From: Candidatus Babelota bacterium
GTDB lineage: Bacteria; JAGOBX01
Length of the DNA: 26,771 nucleotides
NCBI GenBank assembly: GCA_017999075.1
Contig: JAGOBX010000002.1
Coordinates: 1 to 26,771 of the forward strand
Reading direction: 5' to 3'
The notes beneath the pieces were generated by a model that saw nothing but the letters and a program-made list of their open reading frames with translations, had not been told where the DNA came from and made no database searches. The position numbers and the translations under genes are program-made. Shown in pieces: positions 8,532-16,179 of this stretch; the first letter of the stretch is position 1, and each line of letters opens with the position of its first letter.

Positions 8532-9302
8532 ATGGGTTATTATAAAATTCGGTTTTTGACGCTGAATTCACATAAAATCAAAGACAGCACATTTTCTGTA
8601 AATGTATTATCAAGGCTTAACGGGAAAATAGCATTAAGGGTTAATGGAGCAGGGAAGCCTAAAAGCAGGTTTTCAAAATTTAACGAACCAGGATATCTTT
8701 GTGAAGGGATAGTTTATTTATCCAAGGAATCAAGCAGTATAATTCTTACCAATGCGGATATTATTGAAGAATTTAATATGCTTAGAAGTTGTATGGAAGG
8801 ATTGAACTGTATATCTTATATAACCAACTTTATTTCAGGGTTATTTCCTGAAAAAATGAAAATCGAAGGATTTCTTGAAAATACGACTGATTTTTTTTAT
8901 TTAAAAGAATGCGTTAAAATTGAAAAAATAAATATGTTCAGGTTTTTTACGCTGCATAAACTTGGATATATTCCTGATTTTTCGGTATGTGGAAATTGTG
9001 GAGGAAGAATAAAAAAATCTGCTTATTTTAACATAAATGAGAATAATGTTTATTGTGAAATATGCCGGACAGGTTATAGTAATAACTATTTTGTATTTGA
9101 AGCTGATTTTTTGATATACTATAAAAAATTAATATCGTATCTGGTTCAAAAAAATATATTGGATTTTTTTCAAAGCAACAATAATATTTATCAAAAAAAT
9201 CTTGAAAAATTTATTGATTTGTTTATAATATCATTGAATAAAAATGATATAAAATCTTATGGATTATTGAAATCAATCGATTCGGAGTTGCAAGTTGAAT
9301 AA
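8532..9302 (+). CDS. recO: DNA repair protein RecO
   Basis: RecO anneals single-stranded DNA and, with RecR, loads RecA at SSB-coated gaps. The 256-aa length fits. The N-terminal third is the OB-fold region, although poorly conserved. The central helical part is followed by the RecO zinc site C153-x2-C156 (VCGNCGG) and C175-x2-C178 (YCEIC). The HKLGYIPDFSVC context just before the first pair is typical. The start at 8532 follows the previous stop by 11 bases without an obvious Shine-Dalgarno site, so coupling is likely. The end overlaps the next gene by eight bases. RecR is not in the window. The overall similarity is moderate, but the cysteine layout, length and position make RecO the best call. 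Confidence 0.75.
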   Translation: MGYYKIRFLTLNSHKIKDSTFSVNVLSRLNGKIALRVNGAGKPKSRFSKFNEPGYLCEGIVYLSKESSSIILTNADIIEEFNMLRSCMEGLNCISYITNFISGLFPEKMKIEGFLENTTDFFYLKECVKIEKINMFRFFTLHKLGYIPDFSVCGNCGGRIKKSAYFNINENNVYCEICRTGYSNNYFVFEADFLIYYKKLISYLVQKNILDFFQSNNNIYQKNLEKFIDLFIISLNKNDIKSYGLLKSIDSELQVE

Positions 9303-10122
9303 AAAAGTTCTTGTTATAGACGATCAGCAATATAATCATACAATCATCAAACACACTTTAAAAGATAAAGGATTTGATTATCTCTGCGGATTAAGCGGGC
9401 GGGAAGGTCTTACATTAGCAGTTGAAAATAATCCGGATATAATACTTCTTGATATTATGATGCCGGATATGGATGGAATTGAGGTATTGAAAAAAATTAA
9501 AAATAATCCTTCAATTTCAAATATACCGGTTGTTATGCTGACAGGAAAGACAAATAAAGAAGATGTTGATAGGGCTATAAATATAGGCGCTGTTAAATTT
9601 ATCACGAAACCATTTAATCCTAAAGAGCTTCTTGGAGAAATAGAAAGTGTATTACTCGGAAATATATTGATGAATAATAAAAATGAGCCTGAGGTTATCG
9701 AATATTTAAAATCTGTCAGACAAAATCAAATTTTATTAAGCAGCGATGTAGTAAAAAAAATTATTTTCAATTTTGTGAATTCTAAGGTTGTACTTACTGA
9801 AATCGCTAATATAATAGGGACTTTCAAATTGAATGATCTTAAAAACATAATTATTAATCTGATAAAAAATTCGCCATATCATCAGGTTCGCGAAAAATGC
9901 ATCTGGTGTTTAGGTCAAATCGGAAATAATAAGATTAATAATCCGGATAACGCCATTCACAATAATGAAGATATTGATTTTCTATATACTATAGCCTCTT
10001 CTAAAAAAGAAACAACTGAAATCAGGCTTATTGCATGTATGTCTATAAAACAACTGGGATATGCGATGCTTATAGAAGATTTACTTATAGAACTGAATAA
10101 AAAATTTTCGGAAAACTTTTGA
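9295..10122 (+). CDS. Response regulator with receiver domain and HEAT-like helical C-terminus
   Basis: Residues 1-118 form a CheY-type receiver. The acidic pair is D9-D10, the phosphoacceptor is D53 (IILLDIMMPDMDG), and T83 and K105 (FITKPFNPKE) complete the site. The remaining 155 residues are alpha-helical, with repeat-like stretches (HQVREKCIWCLGQIG and EIRLIACMSIKQLGYA) resembling HEAT-type repeats. I see no helix-turn-helix, GGDEF or other known output, so it probably signals by protein binding. The TTG start is supported by GGAG (9284-9287) seven bases upstream. It overlaps recO by eight bases and miaA by four. No kinase is adjacent; the nearest is the hybrid kinase at 16176-18782, and pairing with it is unsupported. 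Confidence 0.8.
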   Translation: MNKKVLVIDDQQYNHTIIKHTLKDKGFDYLCGLSGREGLTLAVENNPDIILLDIMMPDMDGIEVLKKIKNNPSISNIPVVMLTGKTNKEDVDRAINIGAVKFITKPFNPKELLGEIESVLLGNILMNNKNEPEVIEYLKSVRQNQILLSSDVVKKIIFNFVNSKVVLTEIANIIGTFKLNDLKNIIINLIKNSPYHQVREKCIWCLGQIGNNKINNPDNAIHNNEDIDFLYTIASSKKETTEIRLIACMSIKQLGYAMLIEDLLIELNKKFSENF

Positions 10123-11006
10123 AAGAAATAATAAATATAATTCAATCCTGCATTGTTAATAATCAAGTGCCTGTTATAGCAGGTCCTACAGCTTCCGGGA
10201 AATCGGAACTGGCTTATTCAATTTCTGATTATTTTGATATTGAAATAATATCGGCAGATTCAAGGCAAATTTATAAATATCTTGATATAGGAACAGCTAA
10301 ACCTTCAGAAGAAATTTTAAAAAAAGTTCCGCATAGACTGATAAGTTTAATTACACCGGATAAAAACTATTCCGCTGCTGAGTTTGCCGATGCGGCAAAT
10401 AAACATATCATTGAAATATTTCGAAAAAAAAAATTGCCGGTGATAGTAGGAGGCACAGGACTTTATATTAAAACTTTGTTTGACGGTATATTTGAAGGTC
10501 CTGAAAGAAATTCTGAAATAAGAGCAAATCTTGAATCAAAGTCAAATTTTGAATTATATGAGATATTAAAAAAAATTGATTCGTATTCATCTGAAAAGAT
10601 TAATATAAATGATAAAAAACGTTTGATACGCGCTATTGAAGTTTTTGAATTGACTGGTGAGTCAATAACTGAGTTGAAAAAGAATACCAAACCTGTTACA
10701 GAATATAAGCCTTTTTACATAATTATGAATAAAAACAGAAATGAATTGTATGATAGAATTAATATGCGCGCTGAAATTATGATTAGAAACGGATGGATTG
10801 AGGAAACTCAAAAGATTTTGGATATGGGTTATGCATCTGATTGTCCAGCATTTGAAGGATTGGGATACCGTGATATTATCGGATATATTGAAAAAAAACA
10901 AAAGTATGACGATATGATTGAAAATATAAAATTATACACAAGAAGATACGCAAAACGCCAGATCATTTGGTTCAGACACCAATTGATTCCTGATAAAGTG
11001 ATTTGA
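10119..11006 (+). CDS. miaA: tRNA dimethylallyltransferase MiaA
   Basis: MiaA adds a dimethylallyl group to N6 of A37 in tRNAs that read UNN codons. The P-loop is VIAGPTASGKSEL (about residues 19-31). The family motifs IISADSRQIYKYLDIGTAKP and GGTGLYIKTLFDGIF follow. The anticodon-binding helical region and the late motif GLGYRDIIGYI, then TRRYAKRQIIWFRH, complete the protein. At 295 aa it is normal length. No ATG precedes the P-loop, so the TTG at 10119 is the likely start; it overlaps the preceding stop as TTGA, implying translational coupling. It ends the six-gene plus-strand run, three bases from the stop of the convergent malic enzyme gene. Confidence 0.93.
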   Translation: MKEIINIIQSCIVNNQVPVIAGPTASGKSELAYSISDYFDIEIISADSRQIYKYLDIGTAKPSEEILKKVPHRLISLITPDKNYSAAEFADAANKHIIEIFRKKKLPVIVGGTGLYIKTLFDGIFEGPERNSEIRANLESKSNFELYEILKKIDSYSSEKININDKKRLIRAIEVFELTGESITELKKNTKPVTEYKPFYIIMNKNRNELYDRINMRAEIMIRNGWIEETQKILDMGYASDCPAFEGLGYRDIIGYIEKKQKYDDMIENIKLYTRRYAKRQIIWFRHQLIPDKVI

Positions 11007-11009
11007 ATT

Positions 11010-12143
11010 TTATTTTTTTACAGATTCTGCCACGGCGTCAGCCACACCTGGATCAAAAATAGAAGGCAATATTTTTTCCGGCGATAAATAAGAATTTTTC
11101 ACCAAACCTGCAATAGATTCTGCAGCCCTGATTTTTATTTTGTCAGTAACGGTTTTGATGTTATATTTAAGCAAACCTTTGAATATACCCGGGAAACACA
11201 GTACGTTATTTATTTGATTTTGATAATCGCTTCTGCCTGATCCTACAATATAGGCTCCTGCTTTTTTTGCCGATTCAGGAAGTATTTCAGGAGTGGGGTT
11301 TGCCATTGCAAAAACTATAGGTTTTGAATTCATTCTTCCTATCCATTCAGGTTTAACAATATTTCCTGCTGAAACCCCTATAAAAACATCCGAGTCATTG
11401 AATCCGTTTTCAAAATTTCCTTTAATTAATTTGCGGTTTGTTTTTTTGCTTAACAGATCAAGGTAAGGATTCATTCCTTTTTTTCTTCCTTCATATATTA
11501 TACCGAACTTATCAGCAGCTATTATATTTTTAATTCCGTATTTTAATAATAGGTTTATTACTGATGAACCGGCTGCTCCTGCACCTATGACAAAAACTTT
11601 TATTTTATTTTTGTTTTTGTTTGTAATTTTTAAAGAATTAATTAAAGCTGCGAGTACTACTACCGCGGTTCCATGCTGATCATCGTGAAAAACAGGAATG
11701 CTAAGTTTTTTCACTAGTTGCCGTTCTATATCAAAACATCTAGGCGCTGAAATATCTTCAAGATTAATTCCTCCGAATACAGGGGCAATATTTATTATTG
11801 TTTCGATAATTTTATTTGTATCCTGTGTTTGAAGGCATATAGGGAAAGCGTCAACACCTGCGAATTCTTTAAACAGCACACATTTTCCTTCCATAACAGG
11901 CAAAGCAGCAAATGGTCCGATATTTCCAAGACCTAATACTGCACTGCCATCGCTTATTACTGCAACAGTATTATTTTTTATAGTATAATTTTTGATGTTT
12001 TTTGTATTGCTTACAATACTTTTACATATTTCGGCAACACCCGGAGTATAAACACAAGATAAAATTTCACGGCTTGTAATTTTTGTTTTAGAATTAATTT
12101 CAAGTTTACCTTTATTATGTAAATCAAAAATTTTTTTGTTCAT
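11010..12143 (-). CDS. Malic enzyme, NAD(P)-dependent (malate oxidoreductase, decarboxylating)
   Basis: Converts malate to pyruvate and CO2 with reduction of NAD(P)+. The short (377 aa) bacterial/archaeal form is present without a phosphotransacetylase domain. Landmarks are the catalytic-Tyr motif [14 protein letters not shown] and [13 protein letters not shown]. Next come the Lys region [20 protein letters not shown] and the metal-binding [12 protein letters not shown] and [11 protein letters not shown]. The Rossmann motif is [11 protein letters not shown], with [10 protein letters not shown] near the end. Cofactor preference cannot be decided. The ATG is preceded by a 32-base gap after the upstream radical SAM gene, so the two may be co-transcribed, although they have no evident functional link. 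It converges with miaA almost without a gap, and no terminator hairpin separates them. Confidence 0.93.
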   Translation of the reverse strand: MNKKIFDLHNKGKLEINSKTKITSREILSCVYTPGVAEICKSIVSNTKNIKNYTIKNNTVAVISDGSAVLGLGNIGPFAALPVMEGKCVLFKEFAGVDAFPICLQTQDTNKIIETIINIAPVFGGINLEDISAPRCFDIERQLVKKLSIPVFHDDQHGTAVVVLAALINSLKITNKNKNKIKVFVIGAGAAGSSVINLLLKYGIKNIIAADKFGIIYEGRKKGMNPYLDLLSKKTNRKLIKGNFENGFNDSDVFIGVSAGNIVKPEWIGRMNSKPIVFAMANPTPEILPESAKKAGAYIVGSGRSDYQNQINNVLCFPGIFKGLLKYNIKTVTDKIKIRAAESIAGLVKNSYLSPEKILPSIFDPGVADAVAESVKK

Positions 12144-12175
12144 AATTTTTTTGATGTTAAAAAATAATTTAAAAA

Positions 12176-13624
12176 TTATAATTCAGGCTGAGTTTGGCAA
12201 TTCTGTTTATCAGAACTTTCAGGACGGAAAAAAATTTGCAACAGCCTGCGGAATACGAAAACAAAATCTTTAGGTTTTATGCGTTTTATGATTATCCAAA
12301 GGCGTTTTGGATGAGTCCAATATTTTAAAATAATGCGCTGATGCAGTTTGGTGAATTCCGCTACTGAAATTCCTTTTGGAGTATATGTTACCTCTCCTGA
12401 TGCAAATGAAGGAAGATAAGCATCAGTTATTTCATTGTTTTTAACAAGTTCTTCGTATATTTCAGTTCCTGGTAAAGGAGTAAAATTTCCGAAAGATCCC
12501 ATATCAAGCCCTAGTCTGTCAGGAGTCAGAGCAGTTTCAAGCATAGTTTCTTTGGTATCAAACGGAAAACCTATAATGAAAAAACCTGCTGTAGACATTC
12601 CGGCGTTTTTTGCAAGTAAAACTTTTTCTTTGATAATTTTCATAGAGAGGCCTTTCCGTATTTTTTTCAAAGCTTCATCTGACCCGACTTCTATGCCGAA
12701 TCCGAGATGATACCATCCAGCCTTCCTCATCCAGTCGAGCATTTCAGCATTAAGTTTGTCAAGACGCACTCCATTAGGCATTGAAAACCTGATTTTGATG
12801 CCGCGTTCAATAATTGTTTTACATACGGAAATAACGTGACTGCTGTCAAAAGTGAAGTTATCGTCCATTATATGAATTTCATCAGCGCCGGCATTTATAA
12901 GGGTTTCTATTTCATTTACTATATTTTCCACCGAACGTTTTCTTACTTTTTTTCCCATGTTAACCGGAGAAGCGCAGAATATACAAGAAAACGGGCAGCC
13001 GCGTGTAGTTAATAACTGCGCCACATTTCCTCCTTTTCTGAACAACCCCATTGGACTGCCTGAATTGAAATAATCTTTTATATTTATCAAATTAAAATCA
13101 ACCGGATCAAACTCGTCTAAGTTATCAGTATAAGAATTAGGATTAACAATTATTCCGCTGTCATTTTTATATATAAGTCCTGGAATTTTATCGTGTTCTT
13201 TAATTTTTCCATAATCAATCATTTGATTTACAAATTCCAAAAGAGGTTTTTCTCCTTCACCGCATATAGCATAATCAGCGGAAAAAATATGTTTGAATAC
13301 TTTGTTTCTTGTTCCGTTTACATGAGAACCGCCGATTAAAATAATTGTATCAGGAAGTTTGGATTTTATGTAATACAGCATATCCTGAGTAGATTTTACA
13401 ACATGAGAAAAAAGAGTTACACATAAAATATCAGGCTTTAAAGAGATTATATTTTCATAGTATTCTTCAATAGTTTGAGTTTTTATATCGGGATCAAAAA
13501 TAATTGTATCCACAGGTTTTTTTGATTTTTTCAGATAAGATGCCAAATACAGCAATCCGCTTGGCAGGGTAACAAACATCCTCTGTTTAGGTATTACAAA
13601 AGGTTTAGTAAATACAATTTTCAT
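12176..13624 (-). CDS. B12-binding-domain radical SAM protein
   Basis: A 482-aa class B-type radical SAM protein. Residues 1-130 form a cobalamin-binding-like Rossmann domain (LPSGLLYLASYLK, LIGGSHV and CGEGE). The usual B12 DxHxxG ligand motif is not evident, as is common in this group. The radical SAM core starts at about 200 with the cluster motif C210-x3-C214-x2-C217 (TTRGCPFSCIFC). IEVGSDEALKKIRKG and FFIIGFPFDTKET follow. The C-terminus is basic with aromatic stretches (KRLWIIIKRIK). Related proteins methylate or rearrange lipids, antibiotics or cofactors, so the substrate cannot be assigned. A TTGACA-N17-TAAAGT promoter lies upstream. It is followed after 32 bases by the malic enzyme gene. 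Confidence 0.88.
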   Translation of the reverse strand: MKIVFTKPFVIPKQRMFVTLPSGLLYLASYLKKSKKPVDTIIFDPDIKTQTIEEYYENIISLKPDILCVTLFSHVVKSTQDMLYYIKSKLPDTIILIGGSHVNGTRNKVFKHIFSADYAICGEGEKPLLEFVNQMIDYGKIKEHDKIPGLIYKNDSGIIVNPNSYTDNLDEFDPVDFNLINIKDYFNSGSPMGLFRKGGNVAQLLTTRGCPFSCIFCASPVNMGKKVRKRSVENIVNEIETLINAGADEIHIMDDNFTFDSSHVISVCKTIIERGIKIRFSMPNGVRLDKLNAEMLDWMRKAGWYHLGFGIEVGSDEALKKIRKGLSMKIIKEKVLLAKNAGMSTAGFFIIGFPFDTKETMLETALTPDRLGLDMGSFGNFTPLPGTEIYEELVKNNEITDAYLPSFASGEVTYTPKGISVAEFTKLHQRIILKYWTHPKRLWIIIKRIKPKDFVFVFRRLLQIFFRPESSDKQNCQTQPEL

Positions 13625-13655
13625 AATAATAAATCCTGATATTTTTTTTGGGCTA

Positions 13656-13684
13656 ACTTTACTTTATAATAAAAATTTTGTCAA
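13656..13684 (-). promoter_or_regulatory. Candidate sigma70 promoter of the radical SAM gene
   Basis: On the minus strand, TTGACA (13684-13679) is followed after exactly 17 bases by TAAAGT (13661-13656). It is 32 bases before the ATG, so the leader would be about 25 bases. The -35 box is perfect and the -10 box matches 4 of 6. This fits the radical SAM gene starting its own transcript rather than reading through from the ketopantoate reductase gene. Confidence 0.4.
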
Positions 13685-13768
13685 ACTGTTTTTGGAAAAG
13701 TCGTAGAAAAATGATAAAACCGAAAAGATAATAGTTATTTTTGAAAAACGCTTTTTTAGAATATAATT

Positions 13769-14701
13769 TCAGTTTGAATTCATATTTTTGCGTTCTTTGT
13801 AACTTAGAATATTTATAAGCATTTTGTTTATTGGCGCAGAAACGCCGTATTTATCAGCAAATCTGACTATAGCTCCATTAATAAACTCAAACTCCAATTT
13901 TTTCTTTTTTTCAAAATCCTGAAGCATGGAAGTTTTGAATTCTCCGGCATTATTTTCAATATCGAGGTTCTTGTCAATTTTGGAATGAGGAATTTTATAA
14001 CCTGCGGCATGAGCGACCTTGACTGCTTCTTCCATAACTGCCCTTAATAAATTTCTTGAATTATCGTCATTTATCATATCGCTTACTGTAGCTTCCAGAA
14101 CAACAGATAATGCATTGAATGAAGCATTCCATAAAATTTTAATCCATAAATCAAGCATAATGTTATCTGAAACAGTGCATGCAACACCCGATTCAGTAAA
14201 AATATTTTTTATCAGTTCAATATCATATTTTGGCGACTTTGATATTTTCCCGATTTTTAAAATTCCGGCGCCTGTATGTTTTACGATATTTTTTTCAAGA
14301 GCCGATGATATGAAAACCACAGCTCCGGCAACATTTTCAGGATCAATATATTTTGATAAAATATCTTCATTTTCTAAGCCGTTCTGCATTGAAATGACAC
14401 ATGATTTTTGATGAATAAGATTTTTTATTACAGCTGCGGTTTCTTGAGTATTATAAGATTTTACACATACAAGTATCAAATCGTATTTATTATTAATACG
14501 TGATAATTCACTGAATTCAAGAAGATTTATTTTGCCGAATTTTTCTATTCCTGTTTCAAAACTGTCCAGTATAATGCCTTGTTCTTTTAATATTCTGTAA
14601 GTAATATTTCTTGCTGTAAAAGTAACATCAACTCCGTTTTTCAGTAATTTTAATCCGTAGAATCCGCCTACAGCTCCTGTCCCTATAATTAAAACTTTCA
14701 C
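13769..14701 (-). CDS. panE: Ketopantoate reductase-family protein (2-dehydropantoate 2-reductase)
   Basis: Would reduce 2-dehydropantoate to pantoate with NADPH in pantothenate/CoA synthesis. At 310 aa it has normal length. The N-terminus carries the NADP-binding loop GTGAVGGFYG (residues 7-16). A central NGLENEDIL stretch is the family ISMQNGLEN motif. The C-terminal helical ApbA domain includes DLWIKILWNASFNALSVV, which should contain the catalytic lysine. A GTG start is supported by GGAGG (14709-14713) seven bases upstream. It stands alone between the divergent flavodiiron gene and the radical SAM gene. Related family members act on other 2-keto acids, so the panE name is by family similarity. 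Confidence 0.82.
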   Translation of the reverse strand: MKVLIIGTGAVGGFYGLKLLKNGVDVTFTARNITYRILKEQGIILDSFETGIEKFGKINLLEFSELSRINNKYDLILVCVKSYNTQETAAVIKNLIHQKSCVISMQNGLENEDILSKYIDPENVAGAVVFISSALEKNIVKHTGAGILKIGKISKSPKYDIELIKNIFTESGVACTVSDNIMLDLWIKILWNASFNALSVVLEATVSDMINDDNSRNLLRAVMEEAVKVAHAAGYKIPHSKIDKNLDIENNAGEFKTSMLQDFEKKKKLEFEFINGAIVRFADKYGVSAPINKMLINILSYKERKNMNSN

Positions 14702-14805
14702 GAAATTACCTCCTGAATCAAAAAAAAATCAATTTTTTTAAAAAACTTTTTAAATACATTTTTTTGCTTCATTGAAATTTTTTTATTTAATTAATTGCTA
14801 TATTT

Positions 14806-14827
14806 TGGAAACGGTTCCATTATGGAA
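14806..14827. promoter_or_regulatory. Cluster of three TGGAA half-sites, possible operator
   Basis: TGGAA (14806-14810), N4, TTCCA (14815-14819), N3, TGGAA (14823-14827). The first two form one dyad and the last two another sharing the middle arm. This pattern is unlike the surrounding A/T runs and resembles a dimeric repressor site. The regulator is unknown; it is about equally relevant to the panE and flavodiiron promoters. Confidence 0.35.
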
Positions 14828-14963
14828 TATTGTATATTTATATTATTATTTTAAAATAACAATATATGTATTCACAAAAAAAATCAAGTTTAAGAATGTG
14901 TGAATCTGAAATTCAAAGATGAAGTTAAAAAGCATTTTTTCTCTGATGATAGAATTTTTTTTA

Positions 14964-14992
14964 TTGCTTTTATTAAAAAAATCAGATATAAA
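14964..14992 (+). promoter_or_regulatory. Candidate promoter of the flavodiiron gene
   Basis: TTGCTT (14964-14969), a 17-base spacer and TATAAA (14987-14992) lie about 40 bases before the ATG. Transcription would begin near 14999, before the strong AAGGAGG site (15020-15026). Matching is partial and A/T richness makes chance hits possible. Confidence 0.4.
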
Positions 14993-15033
14993 TAATAATA
15001 AACAACATAACCTTTGATTAAGGAGGCGCGTTT

Positions 15034-16179
15034 ATGAACGCAATAAAAATAAAGGAAAATATTTATTGGGTTGGCGGTATTGACTGGGATTTACGTAATT
15101 TTCACGGGTATCTTACACAGAGGGGTTCTACATATAACGCGTATTTAATAATAGATGAGAAAATTGTTTTAATTGATACGGTAAAACACTATTTGAAGGA
15201 TGAACTGTTAAAACGGATTTCGTCAGTTATTGATCCTTCAAAAATTGATTACATAATTTCAAACCATGTTGAAATGGATCATTCAGGAGCGATACCGTCA
15301 GTCAAAGAAATTGCCAAAGGGGCTAAAATCATTACTTCACCAAACGGACTGAAAGGTTTAAAAGCTCATTATAAAAATGATTATGATTTTGTTGTAGTAA
15401 AAAGTGGAGACAAACTAAATATAGGTAAACGTGAATTACAGTTTGTTTTGACACCTATGGTTCATTGGCCTGATAATATGTTAACATATTTGCCTGAAGA
15501 AAAAATTTTGTTTTCAAACGACGCGTTCGGCCAGCATATCGCGAGTTCTGAAAGATTTGACAATGAATACCGGCTTGATATAATTATGGAAGAAGCTAAA
15601 AAATATTATGCGAATATTGTTCTTCCATACGGCCAGCAGGTCCAAAGCGCTTTGAAAACAGCAGGTTCTTTGAAGATTGATGTTATTGCTCCAAGCCACG
15701 GAATAATTTGGAGAAACAATATATCTGAAATAATAAGTTCTTATCAAAAATGGTCAGGAAATGAAACTGAAAACAGGGCATTGATAATTTATGATACAAT
15801 GTGGGGTTCGACAAAAAAAATAGCGTTTGCGATTCAGGATAAATTTGAAGAAAAAGGGATTAAAGCTGATATGTTTAACCTTCAGTTCAATCATATTTCT
15901 GATATAATGTCTGAACTTTTGACTGCTAAATATATTTGTGTAGGTTCGCCTACCTTAAATAATAATATTTTGCCTACAATATCAGGATTTCTTACATATT
16001 TAAAAGGATTGTCACCTAAAAACAGAATAGGTCTTGCTTTCGGATCGTTTGGATGGGGCGGTCAGAGTGTAGGTATAATAGAGGAACAATTGAAATTATG
16101 CGGGTTTGATATTATACCGTCAATAAAAGTTCAATATATACCTGATGATGAATATCTTTCTCAGATAAAATTATTTTAA
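15034..16179 (+). CDS. Flavodiiron protein (A-type flavoprotein, FprA-like; O2/NO reductase)
   Basis: Reduces O2 to water or NO to N2O in the cytoplasm, protecting anaerobes from oxygen or nitrosative stress. Residues 1-245 are a metallo-beta-lactamase-like domain with the diiron motif NHVEMDHSG (HxExDH), then MVHWPD and NDAFGQH as further ligands. Residues 246-381 are a flavodoxin domain (ALIIYDTMWGSTKKIA, GSPTLNNN, AFGSFGWGGQS). It ends without a rubredoxin domain, so an external electron donor (rubredoxin or similar) is needed; none is in the window. AAGGAGG lies seven bases before the ATG. Its last four bases overlap the stop of the convergent kinase gene. Confidence 0.93.
   Translation: MNAIKIKENIYWVGGIDWDLRNFHGYLTQRGSTYNAYLIIDEKIVLIDTVKHYLKDELLKRISSVIDPSKIDYIISNHVEMDHSGAIPSVKEIAKGAKIITSPNGLKGLKAHYKNDYDFVVVKSGDKLNIGKRELQFVLTPMVHWPDNMLTYLPEEKILFSNDAFGQHIASSERFDNEYRLDIIMEEAKKYYANIVLPYGQQVQSALKTAGSLKIDVIAPSHGIIWRNNISEIISSYQKWSGNETENRALIIYDTMWGSTKKIAFAIQDKFEEKGIKADMFNLQFNHISDIMSELLTAKYICVGSPTLNNNILPTISGFLTYLKGLSPKNRIGLAFGSFGWGGQSVGIIEEQLKLCGFDIIPSIKVQYIPDDEYLSQIKLF

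Larger units (their letters stand above)
14702..15033. other. Divergent 332-bp intergenic region between panE and flavodiiron gene
   Basis: It contains no convincing gene. It holds three TGGAA/TTCCA half-sites (14806-14827) and an AT-only near-palindrome of 28 bases (14839-14866, 13 of 14 pairs). It also has a candidate promoter facing the flavodiiron gene. The rest is A/T runs without recognisable motifs. Confidence 0.6.

Noticed and set aside
14019-14411. Plus-strand frame of 130 codons within panE
   Set aside because: It is antisense to conserved ketopantoate-reductase motifs and has no recognisable domain.
16176-16179. Frameshift or annotation error at the flavodiiron/kinase junction
   Set aside because: Both proteins end at family-normal positions; the four-base stop overlap is simple convergent packing.
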